Shown: in pieces, positions 41,500 to 53,787 of the stretch
Numbering within the stretch: the stretch's first letter is position 1
Layout of the letters: every line of letters starts with the position of its first letter
Origin: Halisarca cf. caerulea
Lineage: Eukaryota > Porifera > Demospongiae > Chondrillida > Halisarcidae
Reading direction: 5' to 3'
DNA: 64,000 bases
Assembly: GCA_963170055.1 (NCBI GenBank)
Contig: CAUJGJ010000397.1
Coordinates: 5,672,501-5,736,500 of the forward strand
The notes under the pieces: model-generated
Seen by the model: the letters and a program-made list of their open reading frames with translations, nothing else
Told to the model about the DNA's origin: nothing
Database searches by the model: none
Translations under genes and position numbers: made by a program

Positions 41500-44400
41500 T
41501 CATAATGATGTTGCTTCACACTTCCTTTTAACACACGTTTTGTGCCTTTTTGGGTTGATGCAGTTTACACACTCTCTGCAAGGAGGACCAAGGCAATTCT
41601 CACTTTTCCTACAGTGAGTTTTCCTTTTCTGTTTCAAAACTTGTGTCTGAGACGTTATTATGATTGACTGCTGGGTATTTGGTGTAAGTGTAGATGACTG
41701 ATGGAATGGTGTGAGTGTGGTCAATTGCTGGGATGGTGTGAATGTGTTTAACTGCTTGGATAGTGTGAGTGTGGTTGACTGCTAGGATGATGTGAGTGTG
41801 GTTGATTGCTGGGATGGTGTGAGTGAGTTTGACTGCTGGGGTGGTGTGAGTGTGGTTGATTGCTGGGATGGTGTGAGTGTGGTCAATTGCTGGGATGGTG
41901 TGAGTGTGGTTGATTGCTGGGATGGTGTGAGTGTGGTCGATTGATGGGATGGTGTGAGTGTGTTTGACTGCTTGGATGGTATGAGTGAGGTTGAATGCTG
42001 TGAGTGTGGTCGATTGCTGGGATGGTGTGAGTATGGTCGATTACTGGGATGGTGTGAGTGTGGTTGATTGCTGGGATGGTGTGAGTGTGGTCGATTGCTG
42101 GGATGGTGTGAGTGTGGTTGATTGCTGGGATGGTGTGAGTATGGTCGATTGCTGGGATGGTGTGAGTGTGGTCGATTGCTGGGATGGTGTGAGTATGTTT
42201 GACTGTTGGGATGGTGTGAGTGTGGTTGACTGCTGGGATGGTGTGAGTGTGGTCGATTGCTGGGATGGTGTGAGTGTGGTCGATTGCTAGTCTGGCGTAG
42301 CCGACCCAATTCTCGCTCGGCCATTTTCGGGGACTGACGTCACCGGGCGAGCGAGAATTGGGTCTGGTGTGGTCACGCATCATGAGTGGTGTCACGGCGC
42401 ACAGATTTGTGCGCCCAATCAGATTGCAGAACGCAATGTAACGGCGAAAAATGTTAGCATAACACGTGTTCTCCATCTGCACCCATACGCTGAGGAGGAT
42501 GGACTTTTGGACGACATGCTATTCGCCTGTAATCTGGCTTACCCGACCCAACTCTCGCTCGGCAGACTATTTCGCCTGAAGGTGAGATGTTTGTTTTTTG
42601 TTCATTAATCATGCATGAGTTTGTCTTGTTTGTCATCTTTTACCATTCATTTTACATTCCAGTCAGCTATTGCTATTATATCTATGGTTATTGTAACTTA
42701 TTGTTCGTTGTTTGCTTTCTAAGTAACGCTCAACGGCCGGGTTGAATTCATATTGCCAGCAACTATTACACATAATCTTTAAACAGAAGTGCATGCACCA
42801 CAGTTACAACTACTTCTACATATGTCACAACATGCACAAGTTCCTTGTTTGTCTTTTGGGTGTTCTTCTGGAAAGTGGGATAATAACTTTTCTCTTCTGC
42901 ATGTACTTGTATTTGTGCAGTACTCAGAGATAGCTTTGTCTGCATTTGCAAGCTTCTTGATGTTGTAAAACAGCTTAGCCTCAGTTGTCTCACCACCCCG
43001 CCCTCCACGGCCCACTTCTTGTATGTACCCCTCTATGTCGTCAGGTGGTCCCCAATGTATGATCATACTCACACCCTTGCAGTCAACTCCCATTCCAAAA
43101 GCTGTTGTGCATGCTAGTACCCGTAATATCCCATCAGCCACTTTTATCGAACTTTCTATGTTGTGCTTAACTGAGGAATCAGTCACACTCGTGTACATGT
43201 CTACTAGTCTGTAACAAGATCGGTTTGGAGCATTTGGTGGATGTGTGATGTCTGGTCCTAGAGCTTTGTGGAAGGTCTCATAGACTTCAGAGCAGATCTG
43301 CAGTGTTCGACAAAATATTATCGTTCTTGGGGAGTCTTTTCTGTTTACCTTGAGCTGTTTAATTAAGTCTGCCATCTCCTCTTTGATGTTACTCATTGGT
43401 TTGACAGAAAATTTTATATTTCCCTTTTCTGGTGAGGCTGAGATACTACGTATGTTCTGCATGCCAAGGGTCTGACAGATTATGGTACGTGTCATTGTAG
43501 TGGCTGTTGCTGTTAGTGCCATGACATTAACATTTGCTTTCATTGCACTCCTCGCCTCAGAAAGCCTACCAAATGCTTTCCTGAAATCTGTTCCCCTACG
43601 TATGTATAGGAAAGCATACACACATCACTTTGGTAGGCTACGTATGTATGTATGTATACATACGTACATGCATAGTCACAGCATATCTATATTGTGCTTA
43701 CCAGGTCTTGATACAGTGAGCTTCATCTATTACAAATGCTATCAGGTTTTCCTTGAAGCTGCTTTCTAGCAGCATGCTTCTGTGAAGCGAGTTGTCCACC
43801 AAAGTCTCGGGTGTGATGTAAACCAACTGAACCTTGCCCGTTCGTACTATTCTGTACACATCAGCATTTTTTTGCTCTGACCCACAAAAGGCTGAAGTAA
43901 TGCCTCGTTTATCAAATATTGATACTTGATCTTTCATTAGGGCTGTCAGTGGTGAAACCACTAGACACATAGAGCCTGTTCTGCCCAACAGGGCATCAAA
44001 TACTAATGGTAGTATGGCATAGCAGATGGACTTCCCACTTCCAGTGGGTAGGCAAACAAGAACATCATGGCCATGAATAAAATGGTACACTGATTGTTCC
44101 TGGTCCTCGGTGAGATTGTTAATTCCAATTTTTCTGCCAGCTTCCCTTATTACTTGCAATATCGTCTGTTTCGTTGCTGTTACTTCCATCTTTTTGCTCT
44201 CTATCTCAAAATGATATTGTTCACTACTGAAAAGTTGTTCTCTATTATAGTGTTTCACAAGTCCACACCCACTTATTAGACACAAGAATGTTGTTTGTTT
44301 ATCACTGGCTCTGCCCACCAGCACCATGTGCATTCTTTCCTAGCCAACCATGTCCATGCACATATTTCCCTTTAGTGGGGGTCTCCAGTGTGGCACCACC

Positions 44401-47400
44401 AGATGTTTTTCTTGTTCCTATCTAGGTGTTTGTGCATGTACTGCATGTACTGCATGTACTCCATCCATGCTCTTTTGAGTATGTCACAAATATGTATATG
44501 CACATACACTCAATGATATACGTACAGTATTGCTTGTTGGTAAAAAAATTTTAGTGGTTCATTGCAGTGAATGAAATAAATTTTGATTATACATACATGC
44601 ATGAGTTCATACCCGTAAGGTTACATGTCTGCTACTGTTTCTCGTGTTCATGCAGTGACTATTGGAATGTGGGTTTGTAGTGTTCTTTTATCCATGCATG
44701 GAACTTTTGAATATCAATGGAACTGCATAGACCATTGCTTTGGATTTTCGGAAAACTCGGGTGAAATCGTTTGTCCTTGTCAGCAAAGTTTTCAGCTCTG
44801 ACAAGGATTTCAACCATGGTTGTGATGTCACGGGTTGCTTCTGGCATTCTATGTGCTCCAGATGGAGTCTTTGTTCCCAGACATGCGTCTATGTTTGATG
44901 TGAGTAGCAAGACAGAATGTGCACATTTGCTACTTCTTACAATAGCCCTCTCTGTCTTGTTGGCACCAAGATGCTCAAGAGCCTCTTTTGTAACACGATT
45001 CATATGTTCCATATGCAAATCGGCAGAGATGTTGTGCCCTTGTCCTCCGTGGACATTCACAAACCGTGAAAAGAGAATCTGCTGACGTAAGCGGGGTGAT
45101 AAGTAGTACTTGTGTTGGTACAATAGGTTGAGTGCCTCCAACGCATAATTCTTCCTACCAGATCCACGGAATATTGGCAGGAAGTATTTCCAGCATCTTA
45201 AGACTCTCAGTCCATCCCCTTCTCGTATCGCATCCTGAAATTCAAGGTAGAGCAGTCCGAGTGAGAAAACTTCTCGGGCATACTCCAGGACACCATCTGT
45301 TGTGGGACCAGTGTTGTCTGTACAAGAAATGGATGCCATAATAAACAAATTATCACATGTACATAATGAACATAATGCTTACCTGAGTTCAGACCAAGAG
45401 CAAAATATTTTCCCAAAATGTCTTTTGCAATGGTCAGCAACAAACCACGCCTTTTATCATCATCTAGTGAAGCTGTGCTCTCTGGTAGCTCATATAGTGT
45501 TGGTGGCTGATGTAAGTCACTCATTCCTAGAATCTTCATGGCAGCTGCTATGCAATGAGCAGTAACAGTGTTTAGAAAGAAGTCTTCACATGCGTGGAAT
45601 GATGACTTGGGTGTATCAGACACATTTGAGCGGTGGAGGACATTCCTCAGATGAAACAGACTGCCTTGATCTAAAAATGATGTATTGTTGTACAGGCGCT
45701 TCCAGACCACCTACATGTATGCAATTGTATATTACTTTATTATAGTGAACTTGACCAGAATGAACCCCCCACACACACTTCTGTTACTCACTGAAAGGAA
45801 GGTAACCTTGGCATGCCAGTCTTCACAGCACGGTACCAATCCTAGTAAAGCGTCACACGCACTGTCTGCATTCTGTCTGGCCCTCTGTGATGAGCGTGCT
45901 CTTGAGTATGTCAATTGATCACCTCCCAATAGGATGTTGTGTAAATAGTCCTCTGTATACTCCTCAGATTCCCCGGTTGTCTCATTGTGGAATGATAATT
46001 GCTCAGTCTTCCTTGGAACATACTTGTGGCAAATTTCCATGATCTCTATCATATCTCCAGTGATGTTTTCATTCTTCAATTGCACACCAAGTGGGATCTA
46101 TGTACGTATATACATAATTATGTTAATGTTTATGATAAGTTTATTTTATGCCAACTGTGTCCAGTCCTGTGTATCCATTATGCATGTCAATATTGGAGAT
46201 GTCATATGTCCGCCACACATGACTTATACATACGAGCGTATGTGCATTGTCAAACTTACTACATGAGACTTCTCTTGCATTGCTTGGGATTGTTCGTGTT
46301 GCAAGTGCCAGGTCACGGTATCTCGGAAAGAGCCAAAAACTGGAATGTGTGTCACCAAAATTCTGGTCAGTAGCATGGTGCAGTTCTCAAACAGTTGATA
46401 GTAATTTTCTTCCATTGGTAAAACAGCCAGAGGGTCACAATTAGCAGGAGGTTGTTTGTCTTCTGGTTCTAAGGAGCTACAATCCACCCGATCCTTGATG
46501 GCATAGGAGTTAAAGTAGTGAAGGCTCTGTGTCCCTTTGTTTATCCTCATATACCTTGGCTTCACGTTCTTGTCTATGTTATCGCCCACTATTTTGAAAC
46601 CACACCAGTCAGCCACGGTGTCACCTGGAGGACATACGTAATGTGTGATTATAGACATTCTTGATTGTTTCTGTTACATTGTTGTATGTATGTACATACG
46701 TACGTATATTGTGTTAAATGTTGAACTGTGTACCAGAGATAGAAACCACTAAAGCCATATCCTCACCAAAATATTACAACACTTTCACATACTAACCTGG
46801 AGACATGCAATCTGCATGATATATACGTACCTTTATAATGTATGCATGTATTACGTACTTCTATGTAAATACTGCACAGTGGGGTTGAGTACTGCTACCA
46901 ATTTCCCATTATCCCCAGGCACAATTAGTGGAAATTGTAATACGTATGTTATGAATAAATGTTTGTATCCCTTACTTTTCTCTACTGAATCATTCGTCTC
47001 CATTGGTTCCTCTTCGTCAGGATTATGTGTTATGTCCTCCTCCGTCTCAAGTGTGCTGGATTCCCCATCAGATTCACTGGTATCTGACTCACAGATGCTA
47101 GCCACATTGGGGTTCTCATAAGTAGGCATATCCTCAGTGTTCAACCACTAGGAATTCTTGATATTCTTCATCTTCGGAGTCATTTGTAAGGCTGGCTGAT
47201 GGGACATGTGCCCTTGGGGCATGGACCTTTGGTGGGGTGCATACATGTATGTATGATGTATAGTTATTTGAAAGTGGTGTTGGTAAGTAAATTCTGAATA
47301 CAGTGGAACCTCTCTATAACGGACACTTAGGGATCTGAAAAACAGTTTGTTGTACAGAGGTTTCCACTATTCAGAGGTTATTTTATATCCATAGCAATCT

Positions 47401-49300
47401 ATCTGGACCCATAAAAGTAGTCTGTTGTAGAGATTTTCACTATGAGGGGAGTTTGTTATAAGAGTTTCCACTGTATGTGCATGTACTCACATCAGGTTCA
47501 TTCACTATGGTTTCCTCCAATCTTTTTGACCACTGGTAGACTACATCATCATACTCCTGCCCAAGAGCGTCAACCAGCTGTATGGACTGCTCATACGACA
47601 AGCATATCCCAAGGTGGTTCAATCTCGTGTACACCTAGATGAAAAGATGCCATTTATTATAAGGTAAGTACTATGTAATCACATTGTACTTGTACTTGTG
47701 CAGGGTTTAAATTACATACGTACTTGTTTGGAGGTGTGACCTGCGTAGAGAAGGATGGAAATGATTCTTTGAATCAGACTCATGTTTTTGGTGCGGGCAA
47801 AGAACAGAACGCTAGCACACATGCACAATGCCACCTTCTTGTGTGGGTGTTTGTTCGTTGGAGTGATGGACTCCAGCACTTTCATGAGGAGGGGTGCCCT
47901 TTCACATAGTTGTGAATGCAAGGTGTCGAAATCTATGGTCAACATGGAGGAAACCTCCTTACTTCTTAGCAAGCAAGGATCAGGCACAGAACTGCAGAGA
48001 GATTTAGCTTCTTCTCGCAGTTTGACTGAGTGCTGCTTAAGAATCTGCTTTCAATATGGTCGCTAGACCAGGTGGCCCTGGCAAACGACATGGGATGTTT
48101 CCGTGCTATTCCTTTCATTATTCTCTTCCTTGATGGTGTCATGGAATATAGTCGTTCTCCTTTTGAATATCCTACAACACACTGTAAAAGTACAGGATTC
48201 ATGACATGTGCATGGTGTAGCAAATTAGTGGATTCACTAATCTTTGACATCCTTTGCTAGTTAACACAATTCTACAAGTGGCTTCCCATTTTTGTACATA
48301 ATTATATTATTGTGTATTACCATAGATACGTTAACCTGTGTAGGTTAGAGTATCTATGGTATTATTAACTTCATGCACATATATTATTTTAATGTACCTT
48401 CACATAGGGGCTTGCAGTGGATGACAACCTTTGATGAACTGCTAATCTGCGCTGTGTTCGAGGAGTCACCTGTCTTTCCGGTGTAACTTGCTCCTGCTGC
48501 ATGTGTACATTTTTGGTATTTGCATTTTAAATTAATAATTTGCTTGTAGAGCGTATCTATGAGTTGGCATAATCTGAGAATGATAGTACTTACATTGGAA
48601 GCAGTGGCCTCATCTCCAAGGAGTCCCCTGGAGCGCAGCTTCGATTTAATGGAATTGGAAATGGTATCCAGATTTGCGTTGAGGGAGTCCCACTTGCTTA
48701 CCTCCAGTGCGCAATCCCTGCAGATGTAGACGCGCTCGGACTCGAGAGCAGACGACGGTAGAACACTCGGAAGGTTCAAAGCGCCTAGCTTACTGAAACT
48801 CAGCAAAAGATCTGTGTTTCTATCTGAATTAAGAACCCTTCTGTACTTCGGAGTAGTTTTCTTCCCACACAGCCAACATTCGTGATCTAACGACATGGTA
48901 AAATTGGGAAGTGCGCGCCGATAGAGGTTTATTAAAATTGCATACTTATACGGCGCTGTAGGCGTTGAGCGTCGACGGCAATAGTCTGGCGTACTCCACC
49001 ATATACGTTTTGTACTCGTTTAAAATCTGCGTTTACGCAAGAAAGCCACGCCTACTGTGACACCACTCATGATGCCTGACCACACCAGACCCAATTCTCG
49101 CTCGCCCGGTGACGTCAGTCCCCGAAAATGGCCGAGCGAGAATTGGGTCGGCTACGCCAGACTAGTCGATTGCTGGGATGGTGTGAGTGTGTTCGACTGC
49201 TGGGATGGTGTGAATGTGGTTGATTGCTAGGATGATGTGAGTGTGGTTGAGTGGTCTTGAGAACTATTGAGTGCAGGGACCAACGAAGTGCTGGTAAATA
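41500..49300 (-). CDS. Repeat-linker protein with CXXC-like zinc cluster, split by a transposon
   Basis: The minus-strand exon begins near 49300 after a TTTACCAG acceptor, reads through 27-bp repeats (peptide TTLTPSQQS) to 49166, is interrupted by the 6.9-kb element, and continues 42286-41500 in the same frame once the element and one TCGATTG copy are removed. After the repeats come a basic segment (KQKRKTHC) and a cysteine cluster: SENCLGPPCRECVNC, then KTCVKRKC, resembling the CXXC zinc finger that binds unmethylated CpG (NCG.C..C...K..C..R.C). TAG codons break the repeat frame at 41784-41782 and once in the right-hand part. A host gene fragment is likely, CXXC identity moderately so. Confidence 0.45.
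41690..42286. repeat. 27-bp minisatellite, about 22 units
   Basis: The unit is GGTGTGAGTGTGGTTGATTG plus CTGGGAT. It continues on the other side of the transposon at 49166-49250. Frames on both strands are open because 27 is divisible by three. Confidence 0.93.
42287..42395 (+). repeat. Left 109-bp terminal inverted repeat
   Basis: Matches 49057-49165 inverted with one mismatch (CACGCATC against CAGGCATC). Internal arms of about 16 bp can fold. Confidence 0.95.
42779..44189 (-). CDS. RecQ-family DNA helicase of the transposon
   Basis: Two exons, 44189-43702 and 43595-42779, about 434 aa. An in-frame upstream ATG at 44333 exists. The helicase motifs are complete: LPTGSGKSICY (I), VSPLTALMKDQ (Ia), VIDEAHCIKTWG (II), ALTATAT (III), TIIFCRT (IV), TTAFGMGVDCKGV (V) and QEVGRGGRGG (VI). 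A C-terminal zinc cluster (CRREKLLSHF, CACCDIC) follows, and the RQC winged-helix and HRDC domains of cellular RecQ proteins are missing. No stop or frameshift is seen. It presumably unwinds DNA during transposition; that role is inference. It lies downstream of the DUF6589-type gene on the same strand. Confidence 0.9.
44659..48896 (-). CDS. DUF6589-type large protein, putative transposase
   Basis: About nine exons from the ATG at 48896: 48896-48594, 48493-48398, about 48222-47727, 47635-47490, 47144-46975, 46645-46263, 46097-45790, 45711-45383 and 45319-44659. The N-terminus has paired cysteines (CWLCGKKT, ICRDCALEV). Later blocks are FKIVGDNIDKNVKPRYM, GGDQLTYSRA, GDGLRVLRCWKYFLPIF, SRFVNVHGGQGHN and DLHMEHMNRVTKEALEHLGANK, which I recognise as the DUF6589 type. 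GDN and GDQ aspartates look like nuclease-fold positions, so a DDE-like transposase is plausible but unproven. One frameshift near 48055 interrupts exon three. Intron four holds a Tigger-type MITE. Confidence 0.7.
47301..47473. mobile_element. 173-bp Tigger-like MITE
   Basis: Starts CAGTGGAACCTCTCTATAAC and ends GTTATAAGAGTTTCCACTG, with TA at 47299-47300 and 47474-47475. Located in an intron of the DUF6589-type gene, so younger than that element. No coding capacity. Confidence 0.88.
49057..49165 (-). repeat. Right 109-bp terminal inverted repeat
   Basis: Inverse of 42287-42395. The DUF6589-type gene starts 160 bp inside it, so it probably also contains promoter sequence. Confidence 0.95.
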
Positions 49301-49490
49301 AATTACCCAACATACACCATAATACTTACTGTAATACAAAAGTACTTCATCACGTAAAGCCTAAAATCCCTAATTGTTCAGGACACCTCACAATTGATAA
49401 ATTCCATTTTTATGCACATTTTGGATACAGTAGGTGTATTGCTGAACAAACCTGTTTTGAGTTGACTTTCTACAATAGTCATATCATGTT

Positions 49491-49530
49491 ATTGTGCTGG
49501 CTTTGAAAGCCAGCACAATAATATGATAGC
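49491..49530. repeat. Short perfect palindrome
   Basis: TATTGTGCTGGCTTT and its inverse separated by two bases, giving a 15-bp stem. The surroundings 49260-49900 have no gene that I can support. Confidence 0.8.
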
Positions 49531-49929
49531 CTCTTTGTTGAGACGTTTGGCCTGCAGAACAAAATTAAAGCAACACATGATGATATGCATTGCTGTTGTT
49601 GATATATAATCATTAACTCCATATACTATATTATATATCTGTCATATACAGTGTGGGTAGATAATATGTATGCCTTTAGTATTATTTTAAACTTTGGTAC
49701 TGGTTGGGAGCTTCTGAGTTCCAGCTGGCACAATTTGAGTGCTCGCTAGGCCTAACCAGTGTTGACTACTGTGGGCATTTCCCTGGTAAAATGGACTTCA
49801 TACTCTCAAACTGATCAACTGCAATATTTCAATCAATAATGCCCCATACCACATATATACTATGAGTCAAACAGGTGAAAAAGGAAAGCATGCACAACAA
49901 GCCGTTACAGAAATTTCACACCAATATAA

Positions 49930-50459
49930 TGTTATTGCTGCCATGTAGGCTGGTTGATGGTTGTCTACATGGTTAGAAAAGGACCATAAATATATTAAAT
50001 CAACATGTTGAAAGAATATGTAGTACACACACACACACACACACACACACCACACACCACACACCACACACACACACACACACACAAACACACATACACA
50101 ACCACACACATGTACACATACACACACATGCACGCACACACACAACCACACAAGCACATGCATATAGTACAACACATGCACATGTGTACATATTAACTCA
50201 CCATCATTTCCCTGACAGATTCTATGTGTTCTTCCTGTGAACATGACAGATTGACAACAGAGCACAATAATTCCTGAAACACACACACACACACATACAC
50301 ACACACACACATACACACACACACACACATGTGTGAGCACTTAAAGGTCAGGTGGGCGTGATTATACTGCAGGTGTGGGTAAGTTTGGATTTTGCATTGA
50401 GCCCCCCCATTCTTAAAATCTTGGCTACTCCTCTGACATGCACACACACGCACACACAC

Positions 50460-50511
<52 letters not shown>

Positions 50512-50525
50512 ACACACACACACAC
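49930..50525. repeat. CA-array repeat related to HP-element interior
   Basis: GTTATTGCTGCCATGTAGGC... at 49930 and ACTCACCATCATTTCCCTGA at about 50195 match 21660-22010 closely. CA arrays lie at 50024-50095, 50277-50330 and 50440-50525. It is a partial copy of the family whose long form is at 19365-22355. Confidence 0.75.
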
Positions 50526-51219
50526 CAGGGTTTTATCTGGGGTCAAATTTTTGGGGGGAACCTACACATCTATTTATACGTACGTATGTATATACACACA
50601 TGCGTGGCGCAGCGCGGCTTGACGTGGCGCAAGCACGATGTTGTGTATTCAATGATATTAAAAACCACACTCATGCATGCAGCATGCATATCAGGTTTTC
50701 TTTCAGAATAATGATGAAGATGAGGCAATGGCAAAGTATAGTGATGTACGTAACAGCGGGCAGATATGCATGTGGCATAGTGGTCTGAATTAGGGGGTCT
50801 GGGGGTATTTTCCCCCAGGAAAATGTTTAGTTTTCATGCCTCAGAAGGTGATAAATGAGGTTATTTTACACCACTCAAGCTGTTTTTGAATACAGCCCAC
50901 AGATTGGTCTGTTGCAACTGTGCATGTGTGTTATAGCTAGGATAAAATTTCAAGGGAAAGATACCCCCTGTGCCCCATTCCCTTTAAAAGAAACCCTGAA
51001 CATGTGCAAGCATGCGTAAGTACCTATTCATGAATAAATCCTTGCACAAATGCCTATGCCATACAAGCTATTAATAATATAAGCATTATTGGCAAATTCT
51101 ATCCTTTAGAAATGGATTTGATCAATTCATGACAGTGTTCCTTCACAAAAATTAAGCCTGCATATTTTTATTTTGGGGGGGAACCATACCCAGCCCCCCC
51201 CCCCTCAGATAAAACCCTG
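50526..51219. mobile_element. 694-bp MITE inserted in a CA array
   Basis: Ends CAGGGTTTTATCTG and CAGATAAAACCCTG are inverted; CA repeats lie on both sides, so the target duplication cannot be defined. G-run and C-run tracts sit just inside the ends. The same left end occurs at 5957. Confidence 0.7.
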
Positions 51220-51405
51220 CACACACACACACACACACAAGCACATGCACACATCTACACACAGAAGGACATGCACAGCACAGCATATGTACATGTACAC
51301 ATATTAACTCACCATTATATCCCTGACAGATTCTATGTATTTTTCTTGAGAACATGCAGAATGACAACAGAGAACAATAATTCCAGAAACACACACACAC
51401 ACAAA
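51220..51405. repeat. Second CA-array repeat fragment
   Basis: ACTCACCATTATATCCCTGA through AATAATTCCAGAAACACAC matches the 21930-22015 block. It probably continues the array broken by the MITE at 50526. 51406-51900 holds nothing I recognise. Confidence 0.7.
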
Positions 51406-51900
51406 GGGGCGTAGTTATAGCATAGGGCTCAGCAGGCTTGAGCCTCCAGTCAAAGACTGAGTGTATGCATGGTACAGTATTATTATAATTATTGTAGGGT
51501 CCAAACCACATATGGTATATGGATGGCTACGACAAGTTGAGCCCATTTGGCTTTTGTATCCATGGTTGCATTGATGGGTATGTTAATCGATTGCTGATTA
51601 CACAATGAAATTTCATCATTATAGGGATAGCAAAAAGAGTGATGCTTAAACCCTTCAGTATTTTCTTGTACTAGCTAGCTGTACATGACATTCTACATGT
51701 ACTATTTAATAGGAAATTTAAATAAAAAGCACAATGTTATGAAATTGCTTATTTGCATCTGCCAGGGAAAGTGCAACTTTGACAATAATAGTTATTATTA
51801 TCATGATAATATAATCATGTTAGCTATTTAAAATGTGTTTGCAATTTGATGCATATGGCACAATACTGCACAGTATATGTAGTGACTTTCTTTGTGTTGA

Positions 51901-53281
51901 TATTATGGAGTACGGTAGTATTCCATATGTAGGATTGACACCGAAAAAATGGCTGCCATACATTAGCACAAATATTGTTTTCGTGTGAAAACTAACAATA
52001 CAGTACAGTTAGAAGCATTTAGAAGTTATATCGGTAGCTTTTGACACACTAGTTATAAGATGAAGTAGTTAAAACCCTTCGTAGGCCAACTTCTTTAAAG
52101 AACTTTGAAATTTTAGACGGAAATGTATGGCTATGCAACACCAGTACCATTTTAAGATTATTCTTATTCTTCTTGTCGTTTTTTTCAAACTGAGCTACAG
52201 GTCGCGACAAAGGATCCAGAGGTTTCATCTTTCGCCAGTGAGCTTCAATTGTTAGCGCAAAGTGCCTTTTGTAAGTTTTGAAGCAACACCTACACTTCTA
52301 AAGCAATAAAAAATTTAATAGGCAAATCTCATACATTTGCTGGATCAGCCATTTTCGGATCAGCAAAAATGGCTACGCAAGACTAGACGTACCCATATGT
52401 ACACAAGGTCTGTCAATGATCGTCAACTTCTGAAGAATGCTTTTGTTCAAGCATTTGTTTCTAGATGGGTACATTGATATTAGTTAGGTAATTGTATAGA
52501 TTCTAGTTTCTTTATCTTACAAGATTTGATTGTGTTCCCTCTCAACTGCAGTGGAAACCTATTCAAGCAACCGTTAAACCGCACAAACAAAGGTGTATAA
52601 AAACCATTTGTAATGGTAAAATGATGCAGGATTGACACAGGATTGTGCTAAAAGCCATTGTCAAAAAATCCTTCTCAGAAAACACTTGGAACAAGGGTAA
52701 GTTGCAAAACCAGTACAGGGCTAGTTGGGCAAAGGGCAAGACAGGCATAGGGCTAGACAAGCATAGGGCTCCACATACATGAGGCTAGACACCTAGGTAT
52801 AGGGCTAGACAGAATTCAGTTGGACTGAGTGCACACTGTGCGAATTCCTACATCTCACAGCACATATGTACTGTAAGTGTATGAAAACCATCTAAAAATG
52901 GCGAAAGGATGTAGGATTGACACAGGACCGTGCAAGAAGGCCTTATCAGAAAAGGATTCTCCAAAAACACATGGAACAAGGTGGGTGAGTTGCAGAACAG
53001 GTAAAGGGCTACGTGGGCAAAGGGCAAGATAGGCATAGGGCTAGACGAGCATAGGGATACACATACATGAGGCTAGACGGGTATAGGGCTAGACAGAGTT
53101 TAATTGGACAGAGTGTTCACTGTGCAAATTCCTACATACATCACGTGCAGCACATTATGTGTATGCTGCGGGATACAGGAAAGTCTTTGGGCACAAACAA
53201 ATTTTCGCTAATGTATGGTGGCCATGTTTTCCGTGTCAATCCCACTTATGGAGTACTACAGTACTACAGTACTCCATAATA
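51901..53281. mobile_element. 1.4-kb element with long imperfect inverted ends
   Basis: Left TATTATGGAGTACGGTAGTA through GGATTGACACCG and CCATACATTAGC is mirrored at 53208-53281. The arms are about 65-75 bp and imperfect. TA at both outer edges could be a target duplication. No protein is seen. The interior includes the direct duplication listed next. Confidence 0.6.
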
Positions 53282-53460
53282 ACGGGCTGCACATGCGGGA
53301 TGTAGAAATTTGCACAGTGTGCACTCAGTTCAACTGAACTCTGTCTAGCCTCATGTATGTGTAGCCCTATGCTCATCTAGCCCTATGCCTGTCTTGCCCT
53401 TTGCCCACCTAGCCCTGTACTGGTTTTGCAACTTACCCTTGTTCCAAGTGTTTTTGGAGA
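52611..53460. repeat. Two direct and one inverted copies of a ~250-bp unit
   Basis: Units at about 52611-52860 and 52898-53150 share AGGATTGACACAGG, GGGCAAAGGGCAAGA, GGCATAGGGCTAGAC and ACATACATGAGGCTAGAC. 53300-53460 is a reverse-complement copy (GTCTAGCCTCATGTATGTGT). Inside, GGGCTAGAC recurs as a micro-repeat. Confidence 0.85.
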
Positions 53461-53468
53461 ATAATTTT

Positions 53469-53560
53469 TAGGGGTCTGCCACAGGCAGCCCCTATATTGT
53501 TTTCATTTGGACTTCCCCTGTGTAACGCTCATTATATATATATATATATATATTTGTTGT
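53469..53560 (-). mobile_element. Diverged HP-family terminal hairpin
   Basis: GGGGTCTGCCACAGGCAGCC folds, followed by CCTATATTGTTTTCA and an (AT)n tract, as at the ends of the copies at 19365 and 24240. The other end was not found. Confidence 0.5.
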
Positions 53561-53787
53561 ATGGTTGTGGTCAACTTCAAAGGGAAAAGTGTGCCTGTAT
53601 ATCGTCAATTGCACACTTTTTTCTTTGATGTGAACCGCAACTGTGCTTAATCATATATTGTCACCTTTAGCGCCCAGTTAATCATAACAAATCAATCTTA
53701 AACAATGGATGCACAACATCAGTTCCAAATAATGAAGACCAGTACGCTAGTACTACAACTTCGTTGCAAGCACGTAAGGCGCTCTTC

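Larger units (their letters stand above)
42287..49165 (-). mobile_element. 6.9-kb DNA transposon encoding RecQ-like helicase and DUF6589-type protein
   Basis: Terminal inverted repeats of 109 bp (42287-42395 and 49057-49165) differ at one base and begin CTAGTCTGGCGTAGCCGACC. TCGATTG flanks both sides (42280-42286 and 49166-49172); removal restores the 27-bp repeat unit exactly. Each repeat contains its own hairpin, ACCCAATTCTCGCTCG with its inverse, around TGACGTCA. Two minus-strand multi-exon genes fill the interior. Helicase-bearing transposons are known (AcademH is one I recall), but I cannot assign this one without a search. Confidence 0.9.

Noticed and set aside
40895..41534. VHQEHSSTLN repeat protein
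   Set aside because: A 30-bp minisatellite, open in several frames, located after the stop of the CXXC-like frame.
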